DNA of 36,711 nt from positions 1-36,711 of the forward strand of contig DATDTB010000059.1 in the NCBI GenBank assembly GCA_035291025.1, read 5' to 3'. The stretch comes from DATDTB01 sp035291025 (lineage in GTDB: Archaea > Iainarchaeota > Iainarchaeia > JAFGOX01 > DATDTB01). Made by a program: the position numbers and the translations under genes. Positions 16,819-25,300 of the stretch are shown piece by piece. Numbering within the stretch: the stretch's first letter is position 1; every line of letters starts with the position of its first letter. The notes beneath the pieces are model-generated. The model made no database searches. It had not been told where the DNA came from and saw only the letters and a program-made list of their open reading frames with translations.

Positions 16819-16857
16819 CAATTTTTTGAAACTCAAAACCGCTTTTTGGCGATTGCA

Positions 16858-19800
16858 TCAAACGAATTCCGCAAGGCTTTTCTGGGATTTCTGCCTTTTT
16901 TCCTCTTTCTCGCCCTTGAAGCACGAGTTCACTTCCTCTGAAAGCAGTTGTATTCTCTGCTTCAAGTACGCCTTCACTGGGTAGCGCTGTACGAGTTTTT
17001 GGCTGAGCTTCAAGTACTTTTCCACAGTTCCCTTTGAAATCGTCAGTATTATGTTGCCGTTGCACTTTGGGCAGCGCCCGCTCAACGGCATCCTCCGGTA
17101 GATTTCGCTGCACGTGGAGCACCTGAATTTTTGCAGCGCAAAAGACCTCATGTTGCCCATTATGTCGCGGACCAAGTGCGATGAAACGACTTTTTCAGCA
17201 GCGTCAACTCTGTCCACCGCCCTTATCTTGTCCTGCAGGTCCAGCTGCATCTCTACTTTGTCGCTCATTGACTTCAGCGTAGTGTAAGCGCTCCTCTTCG
17301 GCCCCGCGTTCATGTCCGACACGTCGTGCGTGAAACCCAGGCCAGCGTACTGGTTGTCTTTCCCAATGCGTTCCTTTACTATTGGAATCTTAACCGAGAA
17401 GGGCATTTCGTGTTCTTTTGCCGCCTCGAACAGCTCCAGCGGGTACTCGTTTACTGCCTCCATTTCGTACACTTCGTCGTCTATTTCCGCCGGGTCAATT
17501 ATAACCGTTGTGACCAGTGCGGCGTCCATTTTCCCGCCGCGCCTTGACGGCAAGTACTTCTTTGAAAAGTTTAACAGCAAGTCCAATAACAGAGTGTAAG
17601 AGTCTTGTTCTCCGTCGCAGTTCCTCCTCTTTGCCATGTGGAAGTACGGGTGGGCGTAGTGAGCCCGGGCCTTGCTGAAACCAATTATTCTGCCCACGGC
17701 CGCAGCCGAAGTGTGGGGCGCCAGCCCTATTACGAGTTTTCCTATCAAGTCCTGCTTTGCTTTCACGTTGTAGTATGGCTGCATTCCGTAAACTTTCACT
17801 AGCTCTTCGTCGAGGAACTGGGAGAGCTTTACGAAGTATTCAGCGCACCCCGAGCCTTCTTTTTCCCCCGACTCTTCTCCCTCGTTTACTATGATGTCCT
17901 GGATGAACAGTTCTATTGTTTGCTCAATGCTTTCGAGCGGCTTTCCCTTGTAGTCCTTTTCATATCCCAACCCCCTGGCTTTTTCCGGGGTCAGGCTTAT
18001 TTCCTTGAGCTTTGCGTGAGTCAACGGCAAGTTAAGCATTTCATAGCGCGACAGCCCGTCTTGGTAAATGAAAATTCCGTGCTTTGCCCGCAGTATGCCT
18101 TTTTCTATCGGCTCCGGGATGCGGTCGTCGCTCCACAGCGCTATTACTCCCTTGACGCTTTTGGGTGCCTTTTCGCCCAGCCTCTTCAATGCGTCCATCA
18201 CTATTTTTCTCGCGTCCATTTTTTGCCGGAAAAAGCCCCGCGTTTTCTGCTTGCACTTCGGGCATTCTTCCCCCAGTTCATCGCGCTGGCAGTTCTCGCA
18301 CCACCTTTTCTGTGCTCTCCTTTTGCCGCATTCCTCGCACAACACGCTTATCCCAGTTGACTTGCAGTTGCCGCAGGAGAAGCTGCTGGCCTCGACTTCA
18401 ATCACTCCGTCGCCGTCTTCTATGGCCTTCATCAAGTTCCTCGTGTTCCCGCCCTTTCTTCCCACGGGGAACAGGCACTGGGGGCTTCCCTTCATTGTCC
18501 TAAGGCTTTCTGACTCCGGCCTTCCCATGCGCCCTCCAATGAACAAGCCCGACTTGTCCCTGATGGTAATGCCTGAAAGGCGCGAGAGTATTTCCAGCGG
18601 GTTTTCCAAGTCAATCCCTTCAAGCGCCTCCAATGGGTTGACTGAAAGCACGAGCCCAAAAGTCTTCATCAACGGGTAAGCGTGCCGTTTTCCAATCACT
18701 ATTTTGTTGTTTCTCAGCCTGTGTTCCAGCCCAATGTCCTCCAGGGTCTCCTTTACGCCCAAGTCGCTTACTGTTATGGATTCAATTTTTTCCCCTTCAA
18801 ACAACACGTCTGAGTCCTTCAATGCGGTTATAATCCTAGCTATCTTGCCCTTGTTCAGCGAGTCATAGTAGTGGACGTATTCCGGGTGCAGCGGGACGTT
18901 GAGCTGGAGTGAAATGGTCACGGCCTCGTCCCCGGTGACGTCGCGCGGGTTTTCCAGCGCCTTCGCCAAGTTCACTCCCGTGACTTCCTTCACGCCTTTT
19001 TCCATTGCGGCCCTTTCAACTTCTTTTTTCCACCACAGCTCGTTGTATCCAACGGGCGCGAGGTTTTCACCGGTCTTCCTGAAGTCCCCGTAGGACACGA
19101 GCAAGTCCCCGAGGAAGAGTATTTGCCTTACCTGGCTTCTTACTTCCAGGGCGTGTTCTTCAGTCCTGACTTTTACCACGTCGCCGTTGGCCAGCTTCAC
19201 TATGGGGCCCTCGATTGAATCGCATGGCGTGATGCACGTCGCCTTTCCCGGCCTTTCCATCTTGAGCTGCATTCCAATGGACGCGAAGTCGTCCAATATC
19301 CGCATCGTCGCGGGGTGCACTCCCTTGGCGGCTATGCCCGTGTTCCGCGCTCGCCCGTACTGGAGCCTGAAGCCGCCGCGCCTCATTGGGTAGGAAAAAA
19401 TGGGCCTCCCGGCCGCCAGCCCGCCAGTCAAGTAACCGTACACGGGCTTCAGCTCCACTTTTTCGGTTTCTGTGCTTTTCTTGACTTTCAGGACTTTTTC
19501 CAGCCAGTCCCAGTCCAAGCCCATTTCCTTTGCGAACTTGTAAAGCTTCGGCGCCTTCAGCAAGAGCCCTTCCTCTATGACCAGTAGGCAGCCGCCGCGC
19601 AAAGCGTTTGTTTCCACTCGCTCCAAGTCGCGGTTTTCGCTTACTTCAACGTCTTCCGTGGCGTTGCCGTTGAGCGCAATCGGGCAGTGGGACATTACCC
19701 AGCGCACGTCGTCCGTGGTGAACTTTGCCTGCCGCGTGTAGATTTCCGAGTACTTCTCGACTTCCTCGGCGTACCTCTCGATTTCTTCCTTCTTTATCTT

Positions 19801-20349
19801 GAACACGTCCAACCCGAGCTTTTTCCTGATGTAGTCAGCCCAAAGTATTGGAAGCGCCGCGCCAGTCCCGCCGGCGCTCCTGATTGGGCCGGCGAAGTGC
19901 AGTTCTATGTACTCTGTTTCGTCCGTGTTTTTTTTCACGAAAACGTCAGTCAGCCCCTCAATTGGCGACACTGTCACGGCCTGCGTGTAGAGCGCCAGCG
20001 CGGTCCGTAGGGCTTGCTCGACGCGTTTTTGCTTTTCCTGTATCCCGCCCAGCTCCCCGGAAATTATCAAGTCAATGACTTCAAGTATTGACTTCATCAA
20101 GTTGTCGTTGTTTTTCTTCATTACCTCGGAGAACTTCACGGCAACCCCTTTCGGGCCCACTATGTTTTCCGTTCTCTCCGCGATGCTCGTTGCCGGGGGC
20201 GATTCAACAAAGGGCTCGAAGTCGGGGCCGGTTTCGCGGGCCTTGGACGCCATCGCGTACTCGTTTCGGGCCATTCCAAGCAGTATTCGCTGGCAGCGTT
20301 TTGTCTGCTCGTCTCCCGGTTTTGAGTCAATGTCGTAGTGTATTTCCAT
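16858..20349 (-). CDS. polC: DNA polymerase D large subunit (DP2)
   Basis: The polymerising subunit of the archaeal replicase PolD, 1163 residues, no intein. Seen: the N-terminal GPKGVAVKF and GGTGAALPILWADYIR motifs, a cysteine-rich zinc region (SCGNCKSTG, CEECGKRR, CENCQRD, CPKCKQK), the catalytic double-psi barrel with RRNCDGEQDS (D912, E914, D916), FSKKYLPSRRGGKMDA, a C-terminal zinc finger (CSTC...CPKC) and a final QKSLAEFV that looks like a PCNA-binding motif. The catalytic motif in better-known DP2 is NCDGDED, so the second Asp is Glu here. ATG at 20349 with AAAGGT upstream is used in place of a TTG at 20391 that overlaps DP1. It follows DP1 by 25 nt. Confidence 0.96.
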   Translation of the reverse strand: MEIHYDIDSKPGDEQTKRCQRILLGMARNEYAMASKARETGPDFEPFVESPPATSIAERTENIVGPKGVAVKFSEVMKKNNDNLMKSILEVIDLIISGELGGIQEKQKRVEQALRTALALYTQAVTVSPIEGLTDVFVKKNTDETEYIELHFAGPIRSAGGTGAALPILWADYIRKKLGLDVFKIKKEEIERYAEEVEKYSEIYTRQAKFTTDDVRWVMSHCPIALNGNATEDVEVSENRDLERVETNALRGGCLLVIEEGLLLKAPKLYKFAKEMGLDWDWLEKVLKVKKSTETEKVELKPVYGYLTGGLAAGRPIFSYPMRRGGFRLQYGRARNTGIAAKGVHPATMRILDDFASIGMQLKMERPGKATCITPCDSIEGPIVKLANGDVVKVRTEEHALEVRSQVRQILFLGDLLVSYGDFRKTGENLAPVGYNELWWKKEVERAAMEKGVKEVTGVNLAKALENPRDVTGDEAVTISLQLNVPLHPEYVHYYDSLNKGKIARIITALKDSDVLFEGEKIESITVSDLGVKETLEDIGLEHRLRNNKIVIGKRHAYPLMKTFGLVLSVNPLEALEGIDLENPLEILSRLSGITIRDKSGLFIGGRMGRPESESLRTMKGSPQCLFPVGRKGGNTRNLMKAIEDGDGVIEVEASSFSCGNCKSTGISVLCEECGKRRAQKRWCENCQRDELGEECPKCKQKTRGFFRQKMDARKIVMDALKRLGEKAPKSVKGVIALWSDDRIPEPIEKGILRAKHGIFIYQDGLSRYEMLNLPLTHAKLKEISLTPEKARGLGYEKDYKGKPLESIEQTIELFIQDIIVNEGEESGEKEGSGCAEYFVKLSQFLDEELVKVYGMQPYYNVKAKQDLIGKLVIGLAPHTSAAAVGRIIGFSKARAHYAHPYFHMAKRRNCDGEQDSYTLLLDLLLNFSKKYLPSRRGGKMDAALVTTVIIDPAEIDDEVYEMEAVNEYPLELFEAAKEHEMPFSVKIPIVKERIGKDNQYAGLGFTHDVSDMNAGPKRSAYTTLKSMSDKVEMQLDLQDKIRAVDRVDAAEKVVSSHLVRDIMGNMRSFALQKFRCSTCSEIYRRMPLSGRCPKCNGNIILTISKGTVEKYLKLSQKLVQRYPVKAYLKQRIQLLSEEVNSCFKGEKEEKRQKSQKSLAEFV

Positions 20350-20374
20350 TTCAGGACCTTTTCCCAGAAAGCCT

Positions 20375-21889
20375 TCAAACTTCCCCTGCAAGGAAACGCA
20401 TTTCGTGAATTGTGAAGCTCTTCAAGTTCAGCACAGGAACCACTCCCGGAGTCGGGACAATGCCTTGCTTGGCTTGGTAAGCCGTCCACATTTGCCAAGT
20501 CCCAGGGTTAACGGCCAGGGTGCCGTGGTAGTTTTCGTAGCCGTTCTTGTGCAAGTGACCCGTCACCAGCACGTCTGGAATCTCGTCTATTGCCAGCACG
20601 TCTTCCTTTTCCGGGAAAATCAAGGTGCGCGAATTGGGAGTGGTGCCGTAAAAAGGGCTCAGGTGGCGCCTCCGCAGGTATTCGACCATGGCGGTTTCCG
20701 GCTTGTCGACTTTGGCCTTGTGCGGCACCATAGAGAACACGTTGAACATGGAGCTGCCGTGGTATAGAAGGAACTTGAAGCCGTGGAGTTCAACGCGCGC
20801 AGGCGACCCAAGAAAGTGGACGTTTTCCAGCTTGCTGGCCTTCGGCAGGTACTTTTCCGGAATCCGCGGCATCGGGTCCTCGACTCGCACCGCGTCATGG
20901 TCTCCAGGGATTGCCACAACGTGAACGTATTCAGGCACTTCCTGCAAGTACTTTTCCAGTTCTTCGTACTGCTGGTAAACGTCAGTTATGACTTGCTCTT
21001 CTTCCTGTCCTGGATAAACCCCAACCCCGTCCACCAAGTCGCCCGCCAGCACCAAGTACTTCACTTTCCCAGCGGCCTCCCTTTGCTTCTCGCTTCCAGT
21101 CTCTCCTTTGAGCCACGAGAGGAACTTCTTGAACGCGCCCTCGGCGAACTTCTTGTGCCCCAAGTGCAAGTCCCCGGTTATCGCGACTGAAACGTCTTCA
21201 GAGCAGCTGGGCGGCTTGTGCTGTGGAATCTCAGGGAGGAGAATCAGCTTTGCCACCAGCATTGGCGTCTTGTCTTGGTACTTTGAGTTAGCGGAATTGC
21301 TCTTGGAACCGCTTACCAAAACAACATCGTCTTCAATGACGTCTTGCGCCACTGCCATTAGCTCCCTGTCGTCCTTCAACACCAAAACCTTGCACGACCC
21401 AGTCAAGTCTTCCAAGGTGAGCATGACGTGCCCGTTCTTGGTTTCGTATTTCTCGAAAACCATCCCCACGAAGCTTGCCTCGCTCCGCGGCTGCAAGTGT
21501 TTGGTCTTTGAAATGTCGATTATGCTCAAGTCGCGCGTTTTCAGGAAAATTTCCCTGCGTTTTGAGTAATTGCTCTTGAAGTAGGAGAGAAAGTCGCTTG
21601 CCTCGCCCAAAGAACCCGTGTCGCGCGGCTCGCTTACCTTGATTCGCGGCTCTATTTCCGAGGCCGCCGGCCTTGAAGTCCTTCTTTGAACCAGGACCTG
21701 CGATGAGTTACTGTGTTCCTTTTGCTCAAAGCCGTTGAAGTCTTCCCTGCCCGCAAGGAACACGTTTCTTGAGGCGACGGAGTCAATTAGCCCCGCGTAG
21801 TCCTGCCTGCCCTCCAAAAAAGAGAGTGCGTCCCTTGAAAGCATTAACTTCTTGCTGGCGGCGTATGCAACTACTTGTTCTTGGCTCAT
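20375..21889 (-). CDS. polB: DNA polymerase D small subunit (DP1)
   Basis: DP1 carries the 3'-5' proofreading nuclease of PolD. Of 504 residues, the N-terminal part is a helical and Ser-rich linker (1-110), followed by an OB fold (about 130-215, GMVFEKYETKNGHVML, GSCKVLVL) and an Mre11-like phosphoesterase: GDLHLGHKKF, LVLAGDLVDGVGVYPGQEEE, PGDHDAVR (328-335), YHGSSM, TGHLHKNG and VNPGTWQ. The usual GNHD metal-binding motif reads GDHD (D330). The N-terminus has the family hallmarks and ATG at 21889 is a clean start. It heads the polB-polC pair and is 66 nt behind the UPF0147 gene. Confidence 0.95.
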   Translation of the reverse strand: MSQEQVVAYAASKKLMLSRDALSFLEGRQDYAGLIDSVASRNVFLAGREDFNGFEQKEHSNSSQVLVQRRTSRPAASEIEPRIKVSEPRDTGSLGEASDFLSYFKSNYSKRREIFLKTRDLSIIDISKTKHLQPRSEASFVGMVFEKYETKNGHVMLTLEDLTGSCKVLVLKDDRELMAVAQDVIEDDVVLVSGSKSNSANSKYQDKTPMLVAKLILLPEIPQHKPPSCSEDVSVAITGDLHLGHKKFAEGAFKKFLSWLKGETGSEKQREAAGKVKYLVLAGDLVDGVGVYPGQEEEQVITDVYQQYEELEKYLQEVPEYVHVVAIPGDHDAVRVEDPMPRIPEKYLPKASKLENVHFLGSPARVELHGFKFLLYHGSSMFNVFSMVPHKAKVDKPETAMVEYLRRRHLSPFYGTTPNSRTLIFPEKEDVLAIDEIPDVLVTGHLHKNGYENYHGTLAVNPGTWQMWTAYQAKQGIVPTPGVVPVLNLKSFTIHEMRFLAGEV

Positions 21890-21955
21890 AACACTCCTTG
21901 AACTGGACTGGTGGCCAAGTCCGGTTTTTTTTGCCCGCTTTCCTTGTTTTTTCCC

Positions 21956-22219
21956 TTACTTTTTTACCCCTTCAAGCGAGCTAACCAAGTTCCACAACTC
22001 GGAACGGGCGTGCATGGGCAAGTTCACGTCATTTACGACGTCGTCGATTATGTAAATGGCAGAGGTTACCTTTACGTCCAAGGCTTCTTCCTTCTTCAAC
22101 AGCTCTTCCTTGGCTCTCTGGATTGTTTCGCGGACGTTTCTCGGGAAAGTGTTGTCCCTCGCCAGCCCTTCCATGAACTCCAAAATCTCCTTGAGCTTGT
22201 CTGCCTGAGTGGCTGCCAT
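21956..22219 (-). CDS. UPF0147 family protein
   Basis: An 87-residue all-helical protein of the archaeal UPF0147 family, of unknown function. The family signature is in the ARDNTFPRNVRETIQRAKEEL and NDVNLPMHARSELWNL segments. ATG at 22219 follows GGTGATACGTT. It lies 66 nt upstream of DP1 on the same strand and may share its promoter; whether this reflects a role in replication is not known. Confidence 0.88.
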   Translation of the reverse strand: MAATQADKLKEILEFMEGLARDNTFPRNVRETIQRAKEELLKKEEALDVKVTSAIYIIDDVVNDVNLPMHARSELWNLVSSLEGVKK

Positions 22220-22417
22220 AACGTATCACCATTTTACCCCTTGAAAAAAAGGCTCTCCAATGGGCAGTTAGAAAAGAGATTCCACTACTGCTCAGGACTA
22301 GGTCTTACCCTTTGCTTTTTTCCCTTCCTAGAATACCAGTGGTGCAACCCTTTTTAGCCTTTTTCCACGCCGCGCAAGAACAAAGCCCGCCTTGAGGCCT
22401 TGCTTTTGGGGGATTGG

Positions 22418-22509
22418 TTTAAAAACAATTTGAGGCGAGTCTTAGTTCAGCCCATTCAAGCAAGACTCTTTCTTCCACGGCAAGTAATTGGTGTGTTTTT
22501 CTTGCGTGG
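22418..22509 (+). promoter_or_regulatory. secF promoter and leader hairpin
   Basis: Bases 22220-22533 hold no gene. A TATA box (TTTAAAAA, 22418-22425) would start a transcript near 22447 with a leader of about 85 nt. In it CCAC (22475-22478) and GCAAG (22480-22484) pair with CTTGC (22501-22505) and GTGG (22506-22509), a 9-bp stem with one bulged G. The stem ends inside the GGGGAG that follows, so it could limit ribosome access to secF. Folding was done by eye. Confidence 0.4.
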
Positions 22510-22533
22510 GGAGTTTAGGGCGTGGTTTTTGCA

Positions 22534-23613
22534 ATGAGAAACGTTTACGACGGCAACTACTTGCTGCTGCTCTTCGTACCCTTGGCATTGTTTGCTGTCT
22601 TCGGGTACCTGGCCACGCAGGTGAGCCTTGGAATAGAGCTCCAGGGCGGGGCCCTCGTGTCGCTGCAACTGCCCCACGACGCCTCCGTTGAAGGCTTGGG
22701 CGATTCGCTGGAAAAAGAATTCAACTTGGGCGACGCGCAAGTCGACAAAGTGCAGAGCCCTTTGGGCACGGGCGTCTTGATTAAGTTCTCCGAAGACCCA
22801 GTGCTCGCAACTGCTTCAACTCAAATGGGCCAAGTCCAGTCAGCCTTTTCCAGCGGGGGCGAGGTTTCAGTGGAAAAAATAACGACCACAATCGAGTCCC
22901 TGGCGCCTTACCTCGAGCCAGGCGACAAGCAGGACTTCCTGGGCCAGCTCCAGCAGTCCCAGGGAAGGCAGGCATTGGACGTCGGTTACGCGGCCCTGGC
23001 GAGCGCAAAGAAGAACTTTGACACCAGGCTGACTGCGTTCCTGGCTGGAAAGCTTGGCGTGAAGTCCTTTGACTCGATTTCCTTCCGCACCATTGGGCCT
23101 TCTCTTGGCAAGACATTGTTCGAGCAAGCCAAGCTGGCCGCGTTGACTGCATTGGTTTTCCTTTTGTCCCTTGTTTTCTATTTTTTCCGCACGTGGCTTC
23201 CCACTCTCGCGATTGTGCTTGCGGTGTTGTTTGACGTTTTGACGGCCCTGGCCGGAATGGCGGTTTTCAAGATTCCGCTCACGCTAGCGTCCCTTTCCGC
23301 AATGCTCATGATTGTTGGCTATTCAGTCGACACTGACGTCCTGCTGACCACGCGCATCCTAAAACGCCACGAGTCCACCCACCGCCAGCGCGCATTTGAC
23401 GCCATGATCACTGGAATAACCATAACCAGCACGGCGTTTGCCGCCGCCGCAGTCCTGTTCACTGTGGCGCACTTCACGCAGATGACGCTCGTGACGGAAA
23501 TAGCCTCGGTCATACTGTTCGGGCTGTTTGGCGGTTTGATTGCGCCTTGGTTCATGAACGCGCCAATACTATTGTGGCTCGTTGAATCCAACAAGGTAAA
23601 AGTCAGCCATTGA
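22534..23613 (+). CDS. secF: Protein-export membrane protein SecF
   Basis: SecF works with SecD to draw exported proteins through SecYE. The 359 residues have one N-terminal helix (about 10-28), the D1 motif LGIELQGG, an outer domain of about 150 residues, then five membrane helices starting near 195 (LAALTALVFLLSLVFYFF). The GYSVDTDVLLTTRIL motif marks it as archaeal SecF. ATG at 22534 lies in the string TGGTTTTTGCAATG, almost the same as before secD, and is chosen over GTG at 22522. secD follows after 33 nt. Confidence 0.93.
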   Translation: MRNVYDGNYLLLLFVPLALFAVFGYLATQVSLGIELQGGALVSLQLPHDASVEGLGDSLEKEFNLGDAQVDKVQSPLGTGVLIKFSEDPVLATASTQMGQVQSAFSSGGEVSVEKITTTIESLAPYLEPGDKQDFLGQLQQSQGRQALDVGYAALASAKKNFDTRLTAFLAGKLGVKSFDSISFRTIGPSLGKTLFEQAKLAALTALVFLLSLVFYFFRTWLPTLAIVLAVLFDVLTALAGMAVFKIPLTLASLSAMLMIVGYSVDTDVLLTTRILKRHESTHRQRAFDAMITGITITSTAFAAAAVLFTVAHFTQMTLVTEIASVILFGLFGGLIAPWFMNAPILLWLVESNKVKVSH

Positions 23614-23646
23614 ATTTGAATTTTTTACGTGAAAGGTGTTTTTGCA

Positions 23647-25266
23647 ATGAACATTTCAAGCGAGGCCTTAAAGAACTGGAAAGTGCGCCTCTTGGTGTTC
23701 TTCGTGCTTATCTCCCTGGTTTTGCTGGGCTTCAAGGGCTTGAAGTACGGCATTGACTTCACTGGCGGCACGCTTTTCCAGATCCACTTGGCGCAGAAGG
23801 CCACGCCCCAGCAGCTTTCCGAAATGTCCTCAGTCATAGCCTCCAGGGTTGACGCCTACGGCTTGCGCGGCGCCTCCGTCATCCCTTCAGGTGACCAGTT
23901 CGTGCTCGCCACGATTGCCGAGACGAACCCTGAATTCATTAACAACATGCAAGAACTATTGAGCAAGCAAGGGAAACTCGAGAATGTCATTAACAAAAAA
24001 GTCGTCTTCACTGGCGCTGACATCATAAGCATCGGGGACTCCTCGGCCAACGCGGGCTCTTTCGGCGTCTTCAAGTCAGGCAACGGCTACGAGTGGTCGC
24101 TGCCATTCACCTTGACTGTTGACGCCGCCAAGCGCTTCACGCACGCGTCATACAACCAGTGCACCCCAACTGGATGCGTTGACACGTACTTTTTCATCGA
24201 CCGCCCCACGAACGCTATACTGGTGTTTCCAAGCCCGGTTTTCGAAAACGACGCGTTTTTCCTTGAAAGCGAGCAGTCCAGCCCCCAAGAACTATTGGAG
24301 CAGAGCGGGCTTGAATACTTTGTTGTTGACGGGAACGCGCTGGACGGAAACCAGTCGGCATTGGTTGACGCCGCGTCGGCGTCAAAGACGCTGGCATTGG
24401 TGCACCCAGGCACTCAGTTGGGGCTGCGTGAAATCCTTTCAGGCAAGGGCTTCAAGGTCCAGGAAGTGAAGGCCGCTGAAAAAATCAGCGAAGGCGTAAA
24501 GCTAGAGTCTTGGCTTTGGGCGGCCACCCGCACGCGCGCGGTCATTTCCCTCACGCCCAGCGTCGCCAACATTGGAATCCCAGAGGACCAGTTGGACAAG
24601 CGGCTCCAGCAAGAGCTCAGGATAACCGGCGGGACTTCGACTCCAAAGGAAGCAAACGCGCGCCTGCAAGAACTCAGGGTTTTGTTGAAGTCCGGCAGCC
24701 TGCCAATCCCAGTTGACGACATCAGCAAGAACACTATCTCGCCCAGCCTGGGGAAGTCCTTCCAGCAGAACTCGCTGCTCGCTGGTGTTCTTTCCATGCT
24801 CGCAGTGGGCTTGATTGTGTTCCTGCGCTACAAGACTCCAATGCTTGCATTCCCAGTAATTCTCACGAGCTTTTCCGAAGTAGTCCTCATCCTCGGGTTT
24901 GCCTCGCTCATTGGGTGGAGCATTGACTTGGCGGGCATGGCAGGAATAATCGCCGCGGTCGGGACGGGCGTGGACAACCAAATAGTCATAATGGACGAGT
25001 TGCTGCGGAAAAAGAAGGACGAGGACGGGCCAGTTGAAAAGAGCCCGGTCCAGAGAGTCAAGAACGCCTTCTTCATCATAGTCGCGTCCTCCAGCATCGC
25101 GGTCGCGACAATGCTCCCCATTATACTCTTTGGCCTGGGGCAGGGGCAGCTCGTAGGCTTCGCGATAACCACCATCTCAGGAGTTATGGTGGGCGTGCTG
25201 GTTTCAAGGCCTGCCTTCGCAGAAATAGCCAGGATGGTCGTCACAAAACTAGAATCGAGCCAGTGA
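23647..25266 (+). CDS. secD: Protein-export membrane protein SecD
   Basis: Partner of SecF, 539 residues. One N-terminal helix (about 17-35, LLVFFVLISLVLLGF), GIDFTGGT, a long extracytoplasmic region of about 330 residues with P1-like domains, then five or six membrane helices from about 375 (GVLSMLAVGLIVFLRYK). The VGTGVDNQIVIMDELLRKKKDE motif is that of archaeal SecD. ATG at 23647 has AAAGGTG 8 nt upstream; an earlier in-frame start at 23629 is less likely. Overlaps nothing; ends 34 nt before the convergent lysS stop. Confidence 0.93.
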   Translation: MNISSEALKNWKVRLLVFFVLISLVLLGFKGLKYGIDFTGGTLFQIHLAQKATPQQLSEMSSVIASRVDAYGLRGASVIPSGDQFVLATIAETNPEFINNMQELLSKQGKLENVINKKVVFTGADIISIGDSSANAGSFGVFKSGNGYEWSLPFTLTVDAAKRFTHASYNQCTPTGCVDTYFFIDRPTNAILVFPSPVFENDAFFLESEQSSPQELLEQSGLEYFVVDGNALDGNQSALVDAASASKTLALVHPGTQLGLREILSGKGFKVQEVKAAEKISEGVKLESWLWAATRTRAVISLTPSVANIGIPEDQLDKRLQQELRITGGTSTPKEANARLQELRVLLKSGSLPIPVDDISKNTISPSLGKSFQQNSLLAGVLSMLAVGLIVFLRYKTPMLAFPVILTSFSEVVLILGFASLIGWSIDLAGMAGIIAAVGTGVDNQIVIMDELLRKKKDEDGPVEKSPVQRVKNAFFIIVASSSIAVATMLPIILFGLGQGQLVGFAITTISGVMVGVLVSRPAFAEIARMVVTKLESSQ

Positions 25267-25300
25267 CCTTTTTCACGTTTTCGCTTTTCAGCCTTCAACC

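Noticed and set aside
16858..20349. Possible intein in DP2
   Set aside because: The polymerase motifs run through without an insertion; length is that of an intein-free protein.
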